Positions 46,160 through 55,306 of a DNA stretch of 63,752 nt are shown piece after piece. The stretch spans positions 1-63,752 of the forward strand of contig JAIXPW010000058.1 in the NCBI GenBank assembly GCA_027485995.1, read 5' to 3'. The notes under the pieces were generated by a model, which saw only the letters and a program-made list of their open reading frames with translations, was not told the DNA's origin and did not search any database. A program made the position numbers and the translations under genes. The number at the start of each line of letters is the position of its first letter. The first letter of the stretch is position 1. Origin of the DNA: Verrucomicrobiaceae bacterium (GTDB lineage Bacteria; Verrucomicrobiota; Verrucomicrobiia; Verrucomicrobiales; Akkermansiaceae).

Positions 46160-48400
46160 ATGAAACCTGCCCTTTTCCGCCGTGCCGCGCTCGCCGCCGT
46201 GGCCCTTGTGTCCTTCAGCCAGGCCCGCGCCGATCAGGCGGACTTCAACGCGGTGGGTCGCCAGGTGGCGATCATGCTGCAGAACTCCCACTTCGCCCGC
46301 CTGCCCTTCAATGAGGAAACCAGCCGCCGCTTCCTGGCAGACTATCTGAAGCAGCTCGACCCGTCGAAGATGTACTTCACGCAGAACGACGTGGACCGTT
46401 TCAACGAGCTCTATGGCGACTCGGTCTTCAAGATGCTGGTGGGCAACAAGTCGATGGAACTGGCCAAGGATGTTCACGGGACCTTCAAGAGCCGCGTCAC
46501 CACCCGGGGCGAGATGGCGAAGAAGTTCCTCAAGGAGGAGGAGCTGGATTTCACCACCACGGAGACCGTCGCCCGCAAGACCGATGACCTGCCGTGGCCG
46601 AAGGATGATGCGGAGGCCGACAAGCGGGTCCGCAACATGCTGAAGGAGGCGGTCCTTTCCGAGATCGTCGTCCGTGATTTGCAGAGCAAGATGGCGAAGG
46701 ATCAGGGCAAGCCGGATCCGACCCAGAGCGAGGTGCCGCCGAAGGAAAAGGTCACCCTGCGTTACGAGCGCTATCTGCGTCTGGTGAAGGATGCCGCGGA
46801 CGAGGACATCGCCGATGGATTGCTGCAGGCGGTTTCCCGCTCCCATGATCCCCACACCGACTACATGATCGAGCGCGAGGCCAGCCGCTTCAACGACAGC
46901 ATGCGCAACGAGCTGGTCGGCATCGGGGCCGAGCTCCGCGCGGATGACGATGGCACCACCCGCATCATGGGCATCATGATCGGCGGGCCGGCGGACCGCG
47001 AGGGCACGATCCAGTTGCGCGACCGAATTCTTGAAGTGGACACGGACAACTCCGGCACCTTCACCGACATCAAGTTCATGGATCAGTACAAGGTGGTGGA
47101 CCTGATCCGTGGCAAGGCCGGGAGCACGGTGCGCCTGAAGGTCCAGCCCGCTGCCGCCCCTGCGGGCGAAACGAAGATCGTGGTGATCCCGCGCGGCAAG
47201 GTCGAGATCAAGGGCACGCAGGCCAGTGCCGGCATTCTCGACACCAAATCGGCCGATGGCGCCCCCCGGCGTCTGGGATGGATCACGCTGCCGTCGTTTT
47301 ACGCGGACTTCAGCAATTCCCGGATCCGCTGCGCGAAGGATGTGGAGGGATTTCTCAAGCGTCTCGTCGATGAGAAGATCGACGGCCTGGTGTTCGACGT
47401 GCGCGACAACGGCGGAGGCTCGCTGGAGGAAGTCCGCCGGATGACCGGATTCTTCATCGGCAAGGGTCCGGTGGTGCAGGAGAAGACCACGCTCGGGCAG
47501 GTGAAGGCCTCGGATTCCGATGACCAGGAGGCCATTTACAAGGGACCGATGGTGGTGCTCATCAACAAGGCCAGCGCCTCGGCCAGTGAGATCCTCGCCG
47601 GAGCCCTTCAGGATCACAATCGGGCCGTCATCGTCGGGGATTCCTCCACCTTCGGAAAAGGGACGGTGCAGGAGGCGCTCGATGTCTCGAAGATGCTGCC
47701 ATTTTTCTCGGCCCGCGATGGGGCGGGCATGCTGAAGCTGACCACCCGCAAGTTCTACCGGCCCTCGGGCTCGTCGACGCAGTTGGAGGGCGTGGCCTCT
47801 GACATCGTGCTGCCTGGACCGGCGGATTCCGTGGAGTTCGGTGAGTCATTCCTGCCGCGGGCCTTTCCGCATGACTCGATCAAGCCCGCGCCGGGCCTCG
47901 AGCCCCTGGATCGCAGCCTGCTCTATCTTCCGCGTCTGAAGGAACTCAGCGAGAAGCGGGTCAAGGAAGACAAGGATTTCACTTACTATGCCGAGGACGC
48001 CAAGCGCTCCGAAGAGATTCGGAAAAAGAATTCCGTTTCGCTCAATCTTGAGGAGCGCCGCAAGGAACTCATGGAGCTGGACGCCCGTCTCAACGCAAGG
48101 AACGCCGAGCGCCGTGAGCGATTCAAGGCCCTCGCCGCTGCTGATGCGGAGAAGATCAAGCTGTCCAAGATCACCCTCGCCGATCTCGCCTCCGGGGCCG
48201 CGTTCCACGCCTTCGATCCCACCAAGGAAACCGCCGACTACCTGCGCCGGGCCAAGGATCCGGTGGCGGAACTCAACGACACTCCCGAGTGGCCCAGCGG
48301 GCTGGACCCGATCAAGCGCGAAGGGTTCAATGTGCTGATGGACCTGGTGAATCTCACCAAGGCCGGAGAGGTCGCGGGGCAATCAGGAAAGAAAGACTAA
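46160..48400 (+). CDS. prc: Carboxy-terminal processing protease (S41, Prc-like)
   Basis: A 746-residue periplasmic serine protease. A signal peptide (residues 1-24) ends at QARADQ. A PDZ domain lies near 253-327 (VGIGAELRADDDGTTRIMGI, then GGPADREGTIQLRDRILEVD). The S41 core has NKASASASEILAGALQDHNR with the catalytic Ser near residue 475 and TFGKGTVQ with the catalytic Lys near 500, a Ser-Lys dyad. The C-terminal SVSLNLEERRKELMELDARL fits the helical Prc (DUF3340) tail. Prc degrades proteins marked by nonpolar C-termini and helps regulate murein hydrolases. Confidence 0.92.
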   Translation: MKPALFRRAALAAVALVSFSQARADQADFNAVGRQVAIMLQNSHFARLPFNEETSRRFLADYLKQLDPSKMYFTQNDVDRFNELYGDSVFKMLVGNKSMELAKDVHGTFKSRVTTRGEMAKKFLKEEELDFTTTETVARKTDDLPWPKDDAEADKRVRNMLKEAVLSEIVVRDLQSKMAKDQGKPDPTQSEVPPKEKVTLRYERYLRLVKDAADEDIADGLLQAVSRSHDPHTDYMIEREASRFNDSMRNELVGIGAELRADDDGTTRIMGIMIGGPADREGTIQLRDRILEVDTDNSGTFTDIKFMDQYKVVDLIRGKAGSTVRLKVQPAAAPAGETKIVVIPRGKVEIKGTQASAGILDTKSADGAPRRLGWITLPSFYADFSNSRIRCAKDVEGFLKRLVDEKIDGLVFDVRDNGGGSLEEVRRMTGFFIGKGPVVQEKTTLGQVKASDSDDQEAIYKGPMVVLINKASASASEILAGALQDHNRAVIVGDSSTFGKGTVQEALDVSKMLPFFSARDGAGMLKLTTRKFYRPSGSSTQLEGVASDIVLPGPADSVEFGESFLPRAFPHDSIKPAPGLEPLDRSLLYLPRLKELSEKRVKEDKDFTYYAEDAKRSEEIRKKNSVSLNLEERRKELMELDARLNARNAERRERFKALAAADAEKIKLSKITLADLASGAAFHAFDPTKETADYLRRAKDPVAELNDTPEWPSGLDPIKREGFNVLMDLVNLTKAGEVAGQSGKKD

Positions 48401-48612
48401 GCTGCGGGGTCCTCCGGGGCCTGCGGCTTCGGTTCGACCAAGCTGCCGCCTTTCAACAGGCGGCAGAACTCCTTTTTCGTCGCGCTGAGGTGCTCGCCCG
48501 CGCCGTCCTCGAGGTCCGTGATCTTCTTGTACTCCACGCCGAAGCGTTCGAGGATCGTGATCCGGATGTAGCCTGATTTCGTGCGCCAGAGCTGGCCTTG
48601 CTGCAATCTCAT
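48397..48612 (-). CDS. Small conserved hypothetical protein
   Basis: A 71-residue cytoplasmic protein: MRLQQGQLWRTKSGYIRITI, then LERFGVEYKKI, a short Asp/Glu loop and TKKEFCRLLKGGSLVEPKP. The order of strands and the KKEFCRLLKGG ending resemble short hypothetical proteins I have seen in Verrucomicrobiota. No function is known. Its stop overlaps the protease stop by two bases on the other strand. The presence of a plausible start and normal composition supports it being real. Confidence 0.6.
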   Translation of the reverse strand: MRLQQGQLWRTKSGYIRITILERFGVEYKKITDLEDGAGEHLSATKKEFCRLLKGGSLVEPKPQAPEDPAA

Positions 48613-48697
48613 GCCGGACGATGGCCTGATGCGGACCGCATGACCAGCCTTGCGTCGGACGAAACATTTCCCTCAGGCTGGCGGTATCGGATTTCCC

Positions 48698-49879
48698 ATG
48701 AAACACCTCCTGCTGCTCGCCCTCATCCCGACCGCCCATGCCGCTGAGGTGGCCTTCACCAAGCAGGTCGTCTCCGAGGAATTTGTCGCGGAGGGCGCGG
48801 CGGTCGCGGACTTCAACGGCGACGGGCAGAAGGACATCGCCGCCGGACCCTACCTCTGGCTCGGGCCGAAGTTCGAGCAACGCCAGACCTACACCACTCC
48901 CCCGGCCGCGCCCTACGACGGTGCCAAGGGATACTCGGAGTATTTCCTGGCCGACAGCGCCGACCTCAACAGCGACGGCAAGGCGGACATCGTCGTCTTC
49001 GACTATCCCGGCAAGCAGACCTGGGGCTTCCTGAATCCCGGCAAGCCGGGCGAACTCTGGACCCGCTACCCGCTGCTCGATTCCACCGATGGAGAATCGC
49101 CCGCCCTCGGCGATGTCACGGGCGACGGCAAGCCCGAGATCCTCGCCCTCAGCGGTGGCTCGCCCGGCTACGCCGAGATTTCCTGGGGCAAGTCCAGCGA
49201 GCCCGCGAAATTCCAGGCCGTGGCCCCATCCGAGCCGAAGCGCTACCAGCGTTACACCCACGGCTACGGAGCCGGTGATCTCAACGGCGACAAGCGCGTC
49301 GATCTGTTGGAAAAGGACGGCTGGTATGAGCAGCCCGCAGAGGCCGGAAAGCCCTGGACCTTTCACCCGGAGAAATTCAGTCCGCCCGCCCAACGCGGCG
49401 GGGCGCAGATGCTGGTGTTCGATGTGAATGGCGATGGACGCAATGACGTGGTCACCGCCTACAATGCCCATGAATACGGACTCGGCTGGTTCGAGCGGAC
49501 GGCGGACGGCCATTTCACCGAGCACCAGATCCTGCCTCCGCAGGCGGACAAGACGCCGGGAGCCGTCAGTTTTTCCCAGCTCCACGCCCTGGCGGCAGCC
49601 GATTTCAACGGCGATGGCGTCACCGACTTCGTCACCGGCAAACGCCATTGGGCCCACGGCCCCAACAATGACCCGGAGCCTAACAGCGACTCGGTCCTCT
49701 ACTGGTTCGAGACGAAGCGAGACGGCAAGGGCGGCGCGGAAATCATCCCCCACGAGATCGACCGCCGATCCGGAGTGGGCACGCAGGTCACCGCCACCGA
49801 CGTCAACGGCGACAGCAAGACCGATGTCGTCGTGGCCAACAAGAACGGCGTGTTCGTGTTTCTCCAGAAAGCCCCGTGA
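48698..49879 (+). CDS. Secreted FG-GAP/VCBS repeat protein
   Basis: A 393-residue exported protein. The signal peptide MKHLLLLALIPTAHA is followed by FG-GAP-type repeats with DxNGDGxxD cores: VADFNGDGQKDIA, ADLNSDGKADIVVFDY, DVTGDGKPEIL, DLNGDKRVDLLEKDGW, DVNGDGRNDVV, DFNGDGVTDFV, DVNGDSKTDVVVANKN. Seven such calcium-loop repeats suggest a complete seven-bladed beta-propeller. ATG 48698 starts the signal; the longer upstream frame has no exported features. Confidence 0.9.
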   Translation: MKHLLLLALIPTAHAAEVAFTKQVVSEEFVAEGAAVADFNGDGQKDIAAGPYLWLGPKFEQRQTYTTPPAAPYDGAKGYSEYFLADSADLNSDGKADIVVFDYPGKQTWGFLNPGKPGELWTRYPLLDSTDGESPALGDVTGDGKPEILALSGGSPGYAEISWGKSSEPAKFQAVAPSEPKRYQRYTHGYGAGDLNGDKRVDLLEKDGWYEQPAEAGKPWTFHPEKFSPPAQRGGAQMLVFDVNGDGRNDVVTAYNAHEYGLGWFERTADGHFTEHQILPPQADKTPGAVSFSQLHALAAADFNGDGVTDFVTGKRHWAHGPNNDPEPNSDSVLYWFETKRDGKGGAEIIPHEIDRRSGVGTQVTATDVNGDSKTDVVVANKNGVFVFLQKAP

Positions 49880-49890
49880 TCGTGGGGATC

Positions 49891-50670
49891 TCAGGCCTTT
49901 TCCGGAGTCACCTGGCAGAAGCCGTCGCGCCACCGCACGCGCAGCGGCAGATCGTAAAGCTCGGAGAGATTCGCGGAAGTGAGGGACTTTCGCGGCACCG
50001 CATCGGCAAACACGCGCCCTTGTTTGAGCAGGATCACGCGACTGATCTCCGGTGGGATCTCGGAAGGGTGATGGGTGACCCAGATCACTCCCCGACCCCG
50101 ACGAATCAGCCCGCGGACCACGGCGATGAACGCGAAGGCTGATGGGAAATCGAGGGCGGTCGTCGGCTCGTCGAGCAGCAGCGCTTCGGGCTCATGGACC
50201 AGGGCGCGGGCCAGCAGGAAGCGCCGACGCTCGCCGGACGAAAGCGCACCATACGGTCTAACAACAAAATCCTCGACTCCCGCCAGCGCCATGGCTTCGC
50301 GGGCACGCTGACGTTCGACTTTGGAAAATCGCATCCAGCGGGTGACTCCGAAGGCCCCGCGCAGGGACGAAAGCACGACGTCGGCTGCCGGCTCCTCGGG
50401 ATCGAAGCGCTGCGCCTCTTCAGGTGAAACCAACCCGAGCCGGTGACGCAGATCCTCGAGCGACCACAGATCTTCGCCAAACAATCGCGCGACCGAACCG
50501 GGCTCCGCCGCAGCTCGCAGCTCACCGGTGATCAGTTTCAGCAGCGTGCTCTTGCCTGCGCCGTTGGGGCCGAGGATCGCCACGCTTTCATCATTGCCGA
50601 CCCTCAGCGAGAGATCATGAAACACCCGCTGGTCGCCGCGCCAGACATCGGCGTGAAGAAGTTCGAGCAT
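49891..50670 (-). CDS. ABC transporter ATP-binding protein
   Basis: A 259-residue ATPase subunit. Walker A is LGPNGAGKSTLL near residue 33, the signature is LSSGERRRFLLARALVHEP, and Walker B is ALLLDEPTTALD, with the switch His in WVTHHPSEIP. The Q-loop is in RLGLVSPEEAQRF, with Ser or Pro instead of the common Gln. No membrane subunit lies nearby, so its transport partner is unknown; the set is that of a ModF/YlmA-type or soluble ABC ATPase. ATG 50670 was chosen as it starts the conserved first strand. Confidence 0.85.
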   Translation of the reverse strand: MLELLHADVWRGDQRVFHDLSLRVGNDESVAILGPNGAGKSTLLKLITGELRAAAEPGSVARLFGEDLWSLEDLRHRLGLVSPEEAQRFDPEEPAADVVLSSLRGAFGVTRWMRFSKVERQRAREAMALAGVEDFVVRPYGALSSGERRRFLLARALVHEPEALLLDEPTTALDFPSAFAFIAVVRGLIRRGRGVIWVTHHPSEIPPEISRVILLKQGRVFADAVPRKSLTSANLSELYDLPLRVRWRDGFCQVTPEKA

Positions 50671-51048
50671 CAAGGACACCCCGAAACACAAGCGGCTTCG
50701 CCGGCCTCAGGGAAGTCCCATCCTCGATCTGGGTGTCAAACCCTCGGGCTTCTGTTTTGGTTGGAGCGGGCAGGATGCGACTCATCCGGCGGCCATTCCT
50801 CCCTTCTGGCGGCTGCAGCTCGAAGGCATGACTCTCATCGGACCTGGCTCCGACCCAGGCCTTGCAAGGCACCCGATCCACCGGGTGAACCGTGCGAGCT
50901 GCACGATCCCGCGCCTCTCGATTTCCTCCCACCGTGGCCGACCCGGCTGATCCTGAACGGGTTGACCCTTGTCGGCGCGTTTGGCCTTCATCCTGCGAGG
51001 ACTGGGAGTGGGGCACCGCCATTCCGCGTTCGCCCAACCCATATTCCC
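50671..51048. other. 378-bp gap with no recognised feature
   Basis: High-GC sequence between the ABC ATPase start and the small lipoprotein start. Apart from the short hairpin GGATCCACCGGGTG-like tracts no coding frame, repeat or clear promoter stood out. It must hold the promoters of the two divergent genes. Confidence 0.4.
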
Positions 51049-51243
51049 ATGAAAACAAGATTCCTGATTCCAATGCTGCTGCTTCCCGCCTTCGCCCTCC
51101 TCGCCTCGTGCAAGGAAAAGGGTCCGGCGGAAAAGATCGGCGAGCAGATCGACAAGTCCGCCGAGAAGGTCAAGGACGCCGTCGATCCAAAAGGCCCGGT
51201 CGAGAAAGCGGGCGAGAAAGTGGACAAGGCGCTCGGCAAGTGA
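51049..51243 (+). CDS. Small Lys/Glu-rich lipoprotein
   Basis: A 64-residue exported protein with the signal MKTRFLIPMLLLPAFALLAS and Cys21 as lipid anchor. The mature part is a lysine- and glutamate-rich helix with repeated EKxGExxDKxxEK-type heptads (KIGEQIDKSAEKVKDAVD, then VEKAGEKVDKAL). This resembles small outer-membrane lipoproteins that bind other components by coiled coil, but no named family. ATG 51049 begins the signal; the long upstream frame was trimmed. Confidence 0.65.
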   Translation: MKTRFLIPMLLLPAFALLASCKEKGPAEKIGEQIDKSAEKVKDAVDPKGPVEKAGEKVDKALGK

Positions 51244-51340
51244 GGCGTCTTTCAAACTGCCTTGATATCATTTGATCCCGTGAACGAGCGGGTGTCCATT
51301 CATCCTGCGGGATCTCCCGCACCGACTCATCCCATCCATT

Positions 51341-51694
51341 ATGAAACTTCCAATTCCTCCCCACACCAACGCCCTTGCCCAACGGGTCAGGGAAGACCTC
51401 CACCTGTTGTCCGCCGACACCCGGACACTCCTGCGCCGTGCACTCGCGGACGACCTTCCCTCCGCCGGCAGGCAGATCCTCCATGCCGCCACCGATGGCC
51501 TTGATCGCGGAAAATCATGGCTCGCTTCGGGATCGCGCGCCATCCGTCGTGATGAACGCACGCCCTTCGTGGCAGGAGCGGTCGGATTTGCCGTGCTCGC
51601 AGGAGTTGCCTGGTGCCTGTGGTCGAAGTCCGGTTGTTGCTCGCGGAACCAGCACCTCGCCGACGAGGAACCGCTTCCAGACTTCGGCGAGTAG
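51341..51694 (+). CDS. Small helical protein with C-terminal membrane anchor
   Basis: A 117-residue protein. The N-terminal 75 residues are helical (LAQRVREDLHLLSADTRTLL), and a single membrane segment lies at about 78-94 (VAGAVGFAVLAGVAWCLW), followed by a cysteine pair and a polar tail. The layout, a helix ending in one C-terminal membrane helix, resembles ElaB/YqjD-type ribosome-binding membrane proteins, but the similarity is too weak to assign. It lies 97 bp after the small lipoprotein on the same strand. Confidence 0.5.
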   Translation: MKLPIPPHTNALAQRVREDLHLLSADTRTLLRRALADDLPSAGRQILHAATDGLDRGKSWLASGSRAIRRDERTPFVAGAVGFAVLAGVAWCLWSKSGCCSRNQHLADEEPLPDFGE

Positions 51695-51699
51695 GCTGT

Positions 51700-51948
51700 T
51701 CAAGCCGGTGGCAGCTTCTTGTGCGAACCGTCGCACAAGGGCGGGGTGCCGGTGTGTTTGCACTGGCACCACCAGACGGTCGTTTTTTCCGCGACCTCGA
51801 ACTTCACCGGCTGCAGGCCGGTTCCCTTGTGGGAGCCGTCGCAGAACGGTTGATGGGCCGAGCGACCGCAGGAACACCACCAGTGGACGCCGGCCTCGAC
51901 TTCAAGTCCGAGGGGCTTTCGATCACAAATAACAGGTTCTTCCGCCAT
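51700..51948 (-). CDS. CDGSH iron-sulfur domain protein
   Basis: An 82-residue protein with two CDGSH-type motifs: WWCSCGRSAHQPFCDGSHKG and WWCQCKHTGTPPLCDGSHKK. Each motif has the C-x-C-x(n)-C-x-x-x-H pattern that binds a [2Fe-2S] cluster through three Cys and one His, so two clusters are predicted. Small double CDGSH proteins are known in bacteria, with redox or iron-handling roles. ATG 51948 gives the normal short N-terminus. Confidence 0.9.
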   Translation of the reverse strand: MAEEPVICDRKPLGLEVEAGVHWWCSCGRSAHQPFCDGSHKGTGLQPVKFEVAEKTTVWWCQCKHTGTPPLCDGSHKKLPPA

Positions 51949-52147
51949 CCGCCCACGGTGCCACAGCCAGCGGGGTCGGGCAATGATGGAAACCTCCGAA
52001 CGGCTGATCATTCTGAAAAGCCCGCTGCGGTGAGGCTCCCAGGGTGGCTTGAGGCAGCGGAAAGCCGCCACGCCGGAAGGAAATGCGGTTTGATTGGGAT
52101 ATCCGCCGGGACCGGGACGTAGGATGCCTGACTCCGAAATTCCGCGC

Positions 52148-52891
52148 ATGGTGAAGTGGCTCGTTTTTTCATTGCTGACGCTCAGCGCCTGCGCGGCAGA
52201 CTGCTTTGAGCAGTGGGACCGCAGGCCGGCGGTCGAGTGGAACCGTTGCTTTCGTCTCGAATCAGGAACCTGGGCCGCGCGGGTTTCGGGATCTACGGGG
52301 CTCGAACGGATCCCGCTGATGGAGAACCTTCCCGGCTTTGATTGCCTGAGTCCGAGGATCGCGGAGCTGAGGTTGCTTTCGCTCAAACACCAGAGCGTGG
52401 CCCGTTACTGGCGCTCTCTGGACCGTGCCTCGGGGATCGCCACCAGTTCATTCGAGCAGAACGGGGCCAGGGTCACCCAGCAGGTTTTCCTTTCCAGGGC
52501 TGAGAAGCTGCTGGTGGTCCATCTGCACTCGGACAAGCCCGGCGCGCTCAGTTATGAAGTGGCCCTGGAACTGCCTCATGGCCGCAAGGCGCGCATCCGG
52601 GATCGACGCGAACTCGACTCGCGCGGTGTCCGTGCCTGGGTGCTGCCTTTTGAATCCGATGTGGAGACGACAGACCAGGGCCTCGCCGTGCGCGGGGAGG
52701 GAGAAATGATGATCCTCCTCGCCACCGGCAGCCGGCATGAACTGGACTCGCGCATAGCGGCACTGGGATTGAAGTATGACGGACGTGAGCGCTTCCCCGA
52801 TCTCGCGAAGGTCTGGGCGGGGTTGCTCCAGGCGCAACAATCGGCGTCTGCACCGGGAGCGTCGCCTTCTTCGCACTCACCTGATAGATGA
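52148..52891 (+). CDS. Truncated GH95 N-terminal-like secreted protein
   Basis: A 247-residue exported protein. The signal is MVKWLVFSLLTLSACAA. The part from about residue 70 has the N-terminal beta-sandwich pattern of alpha-L-fucosidases of GH95: YWRSLDRASGIATSSFEQNG followed by ARVTQQVFLSRAEKLLVVHL and SDKPGALSYEVALEL. The family is normally about 780 residues, and the catalytic barrel is absent. The 3' end reads into a dispersed repeat, so the gene looks truncated by it. The start might also be ATG 52124. Fucosidase activity is not expected. Confidence 0.55.
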   Translation: MVKWLVFSLLTLSACAADCFEQWDRRPAVEWNRCFRLESGTWAARVSGSTGLERIPLMENLPGFDCLSPRIAELRLLSLKHQSVARYWRSLDRASGIATSSFEQNGARVTQQVFLSRAEKLLVVHLHSDKPGALSYEVALELPHGRKARIRDRRELDSRGVRAWVLPFESDVETTDQGLAVRGEGEMMILLATGSRHELDSRIAALGLKYDGRERFPDLAKVWAGLLQAQQSASAPGASPSSHSPDR

Positions 52892-52951
52892 GTCTGAAGC
52901 GTTTCCGAACTGCCTGATTTTCGTGATGTTTCGTGTATCTCGTGGTTTTTA
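52861..52951 (-). repeat. Dispersed repeat, copy 2 (CACGAAA-type)
   Basis: On the minus strand this reads ACCACGAGATACACGAAACA then CAGGCAGTTCGGAAACGC and CTATCAGGTGAGTGCGAAG, in the same order as the copy at 24512-24790, but uninterrupted. It overlaps the 3' end of the GH95-like gene. Confidence 0.6.
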
Positions 52952-53076
52952 TCCGAGGATCCAAGATAAAAGGCCAAGTGTAACAAGGGATCGAAATCAT
53001 CATCACCGATCAGCCGGATCAAAAGATGAGATTTCAAATCCTCCCAAGCATCATGATGACTGGACCCATGTCTCGT

Positions 53077-53982
53077 TCAGGGCTGAGTGACGCCCTTCAA
53101 CCAGTTCTCAAGCATGCCCGGCCAGGCCGGTGGAGCGGTGGCCCCGCTCAAGCCGTATCCGTGGCCTCCCTTCGGAAAGAGATGCAGCTCGGCAGGCACC
53201 CCGTTGGCGCGGCAGGCCATGGCGAACTGAAGGCTGTTGCGGCAATCCACCGTGTCATCCGAAGTCGTCAGCAGGAAGGTTCGCGGCGTGGTCTTGCCAA
53301 CCGCCTGATCGGTGGAGCAATGCCTCGCCAAGTCCGCAGCGGGCTCGGCTCCTAACAGCCGCTTCCTTGATCCCCCATGGGCCAGTGGCGGCTCCATCGA
53401 GATCACCGGATAGACCAGGATCGAAAAATCCGGACGGCAGCTCTTCTGGTCGATCGCATCCGCGCCCTCTTCCTTGAACTTGTCGTCGAAACGGGTGGTG
53501 CACAGGCTGGCCAGATGACCGCCAGCCGATGAGCCCATCACGCCGACCTTTTTCGGATCGATGCCCCACTTCTCGGCGTTGGCCCGCACCGTCCGGATCG
53601 CCCGGCGGGCGTCGAGGAAGGGCACCGGATAGCCATACTTGAAGGCATCGTTGCCGCTGACCCGATACTTCACGATGATCCCGGCGATGCCCCGCTCGGC
53701 GAGCCACTTGGCATAGGCGCGACCTTCGTGGTCCATCGCCAGAATCGTGTAGCCGCCTCCAGGAAAGATCACCACCGCCGCTCCCGTCGCCTTGGATTTT
53801 TCGGGGAGCACGACCGAGAACTGCGGCACCTCGATGTCGGTCATCCTGCCGCCATCCTGGACCTTCTCACTTCCGGCCGCTGGCCTCGGGGCTCCGGGAG
53901 CCGCTCCGGGCCAAAGGTTCACCCACTCTTCTGCCATGCAGGTCGCACTCATCATGAAAGCAAGAATCCAAGGACGCATCAT
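53077..53982 (-). CDS. Secreted alpha/beta-hydrolase, acetylxylan esterase/BD-FAE-like
   Basis: A 301-residue exported esterase. A short hydrophobic N-terminus (MMRPWILAFMMSATCMAEE) serves as signal peptide. The alpha/beta-hydrolase core has the oxyanion-hole motif VVIFPGGGYTILAMDHEG, the nucleophile GSSAGGHLAS, and the C-terminal TSDDTV and GGHGYGLS with the Asp and His. This is the pattern of carbohydrate-esterase-like BD-FAE proteins, which remove acetyl or feruloyl groups from plant polysaccharides. The adjacent ATG at 53979 would drop one Met. Confidence 0.88.
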   Translation of the reverse strand: MMRPWILAFMMSATCMAEEWVNLWPGAAPGAPRPAAGSEKVQDGGRMTDIEVPQFSVVLPEKSKATGAAVVIFPGGGYTILAMDHEGRAYAKWLAERGIAGIIVKYRVSGNDAFKYGYPVPFLDARRAIRTVRANAEKWGIDPKKVGVMGSSAGGHLASLCTTRFDDKFKEEGADAIDQKSCRPDFSILVYPVISMEPPLAHGGSRKRLLGAEPAADLARHCSTDQAVGKTTPRTFLLTTSDDTVDCRNSLQFAMACRANGVPAELHLFPKGGHGYGLSGATAPPAWPGMLENWLKGVTQP

Positions 53983-54062
53983 GGACCCTATGAACAGGAA
54001 TCCGGCCCCGACAGCAATCGGATTCGCCAGACAAAGCCCGCCCGCCGGGACGCTGTTGAGCG

Positions 54063-55301
54063 ATGATCCGTCTGTCTCTCCTTTCGTTGCTCGTCCTGCC
54101 CATCGCCACCGCCACTCCGCAGGAGGAAATCGCCACCAAGAGTCCGGTCGCCCGCAAGATCCTCGATGGCTGGCAGAAGGAGAAGCCTGTCCGGGCGGAT
54201 CGCAAGCTCCACATTGTGTACTGGACGCCTTCCGATCGTGAGCCCGCCCCACGTTTCCGCGAGCGGCTCTCACCGATCCTTGAAAACATCCGCAGCTTTT
54301 ATGGAATGGAACTCGAGCACCTCGGTTTTGGAAACCGCACCTTCTCGCTCGATCATGAGAAGGATGGACTGTTGAAGATCCACGTCGTCCGGGGTCTCCA
54401 GCCCTACTCCCACTATGAGGTGAAAAGCGGCGGGGAGATCCGCAAGGAATGCCTCGAGCCCCTGAAGGCCGCGGGTGTGGACGCGGAGAACGAAACCATC
54501 GTGCTGTTCTGCAACATGTCGAACTGGGATCCGCAGACCCGCACCATTTCCCAGAACAGTCCCTACTATGCCTCTGGTAGCAACCGCCGCGGCACGGCAT
54601 GGCAGGTGGACTCGCCAATCCTCGACCTCTCCCAGCTCGGCAATAAGGGCGACAACGTCAAGGACGGACAGTATCGAGATATCTCGCTGGGCCGCTACAA
54701 CTCGATCTTCATCGGCGGGATCGCGCATGAACTCGGACACGCCCTCGGACTCCCGCACAACAAGGAATGCGCCGCCGAGAAGGCCGCCTTCGGCACTGCC
54801 TTGATGGGCTCCGGAAACCGCACCTACGGCGAAAATCTGCGCGGCGAGAGCAAGGGCAGCTACATCAACCTCGCCCACGGCCTCCAGCTCGCCTCGCATC
54901 CGCTTTTCACCGGTTCGATCAAGGGCTGGGATGCCAAGCCCAGCGCTGTTCCCTCGGACCTCGCGGTCAAGGCGGAAGGGAAGTCGATCGTCTTCGGCGG
55001 CAAGGTCACGGCCGATGTCCCGGTTTACAGCATCATCGCCTACGCCGACCCCGATGGCGGTGGTGACTACGATGCCACCACGGCCTCGGCAGTGCCCGAC
55101 AAGGAAGGCCGCTTCACCCTGACCTGCACGGACCTCGTCGCAGGCAAGGCCGGTGAACTCCGGATCTTTTTCCTTCAGGCGAACGGCATCCCCTCCGGAT
55201 TCCTTTCCTACACGCCCTTCAAGTATCCCTATCAGGTCGGGCCCGATGGCATCCCCGATGTGTCAGGGATTACTCAGAAACTCTCGGCGGCCCAGAAATG
55301 A
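54063..55301 (+). CDS. Secreted metzincin-like metalloprotease
   Basis: A 412-residue exported protein. The signal MIRLSLLSLLVLPIATA is followed by a catalytic domain with HELGHALGLPH at residues 222-232, the HExxHxxGxxH zinc motif of the metzincins. The expected Met-turn is not evident in the sequence, which reads GTALMGSGNRTYG after the motif, with the Met of ALMGS as best candidate. A C-terminal beta domain follows (about 285-405: KSIVFGGKVTADVPVYSIIA and LTCTDLVAGKAGELRIFFLQ). The substrate is unknown. It is divergent from the esterase, 80 bp apart. Confidence 0.8.
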   Translation: MIRLSLLSLLVLPIATATPQEEIATKSPVARKILDGWQKEKPVRADRKLHIVYWTPSDREPAPRFRERLSPILENIRSFYGMELEHLGFGNRTFSLDHEKDGLLKIHVVRGLQPYSHYEVKSGGEIRKECLEPLKAAGVDAENETIVLFCNMSNWDPQTRTISQNSPYYASGSNRRGTAWQVDSPILDLSQLGNKGDNVKDGQYRDISLGRYNSIFIGGIAHELGHALGLPHNKECAAEKAAFGTALMGSGNRTYGENLRGESKGSYINLAHGLQLASHPLFTGSIKGWDAKPSAVPSDLAVKAEGKSIVFGGKVTADVPVYSIIAYADPDGGGDYDATTASAVPDKEGRFTLTCTDLVAGKAGELRIFFLQANGIPSGFLSYTPFKYPYQVGPDGIPDVSGITQKLSAAQK

Positions 55302-55306
55302 CGACC

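Noticed and set aside
45818..47617. 599-residue minus-strand frame
   Set aside because: Antisense to the membrane protein and Prc-like genes, no motif.
48383..49933. 516-residue minus-strand frame
   Set aside because: Antisense to the FG-GAP gene; the real minus-strand gene in this area is the 71-residue frame at 48397-48612.
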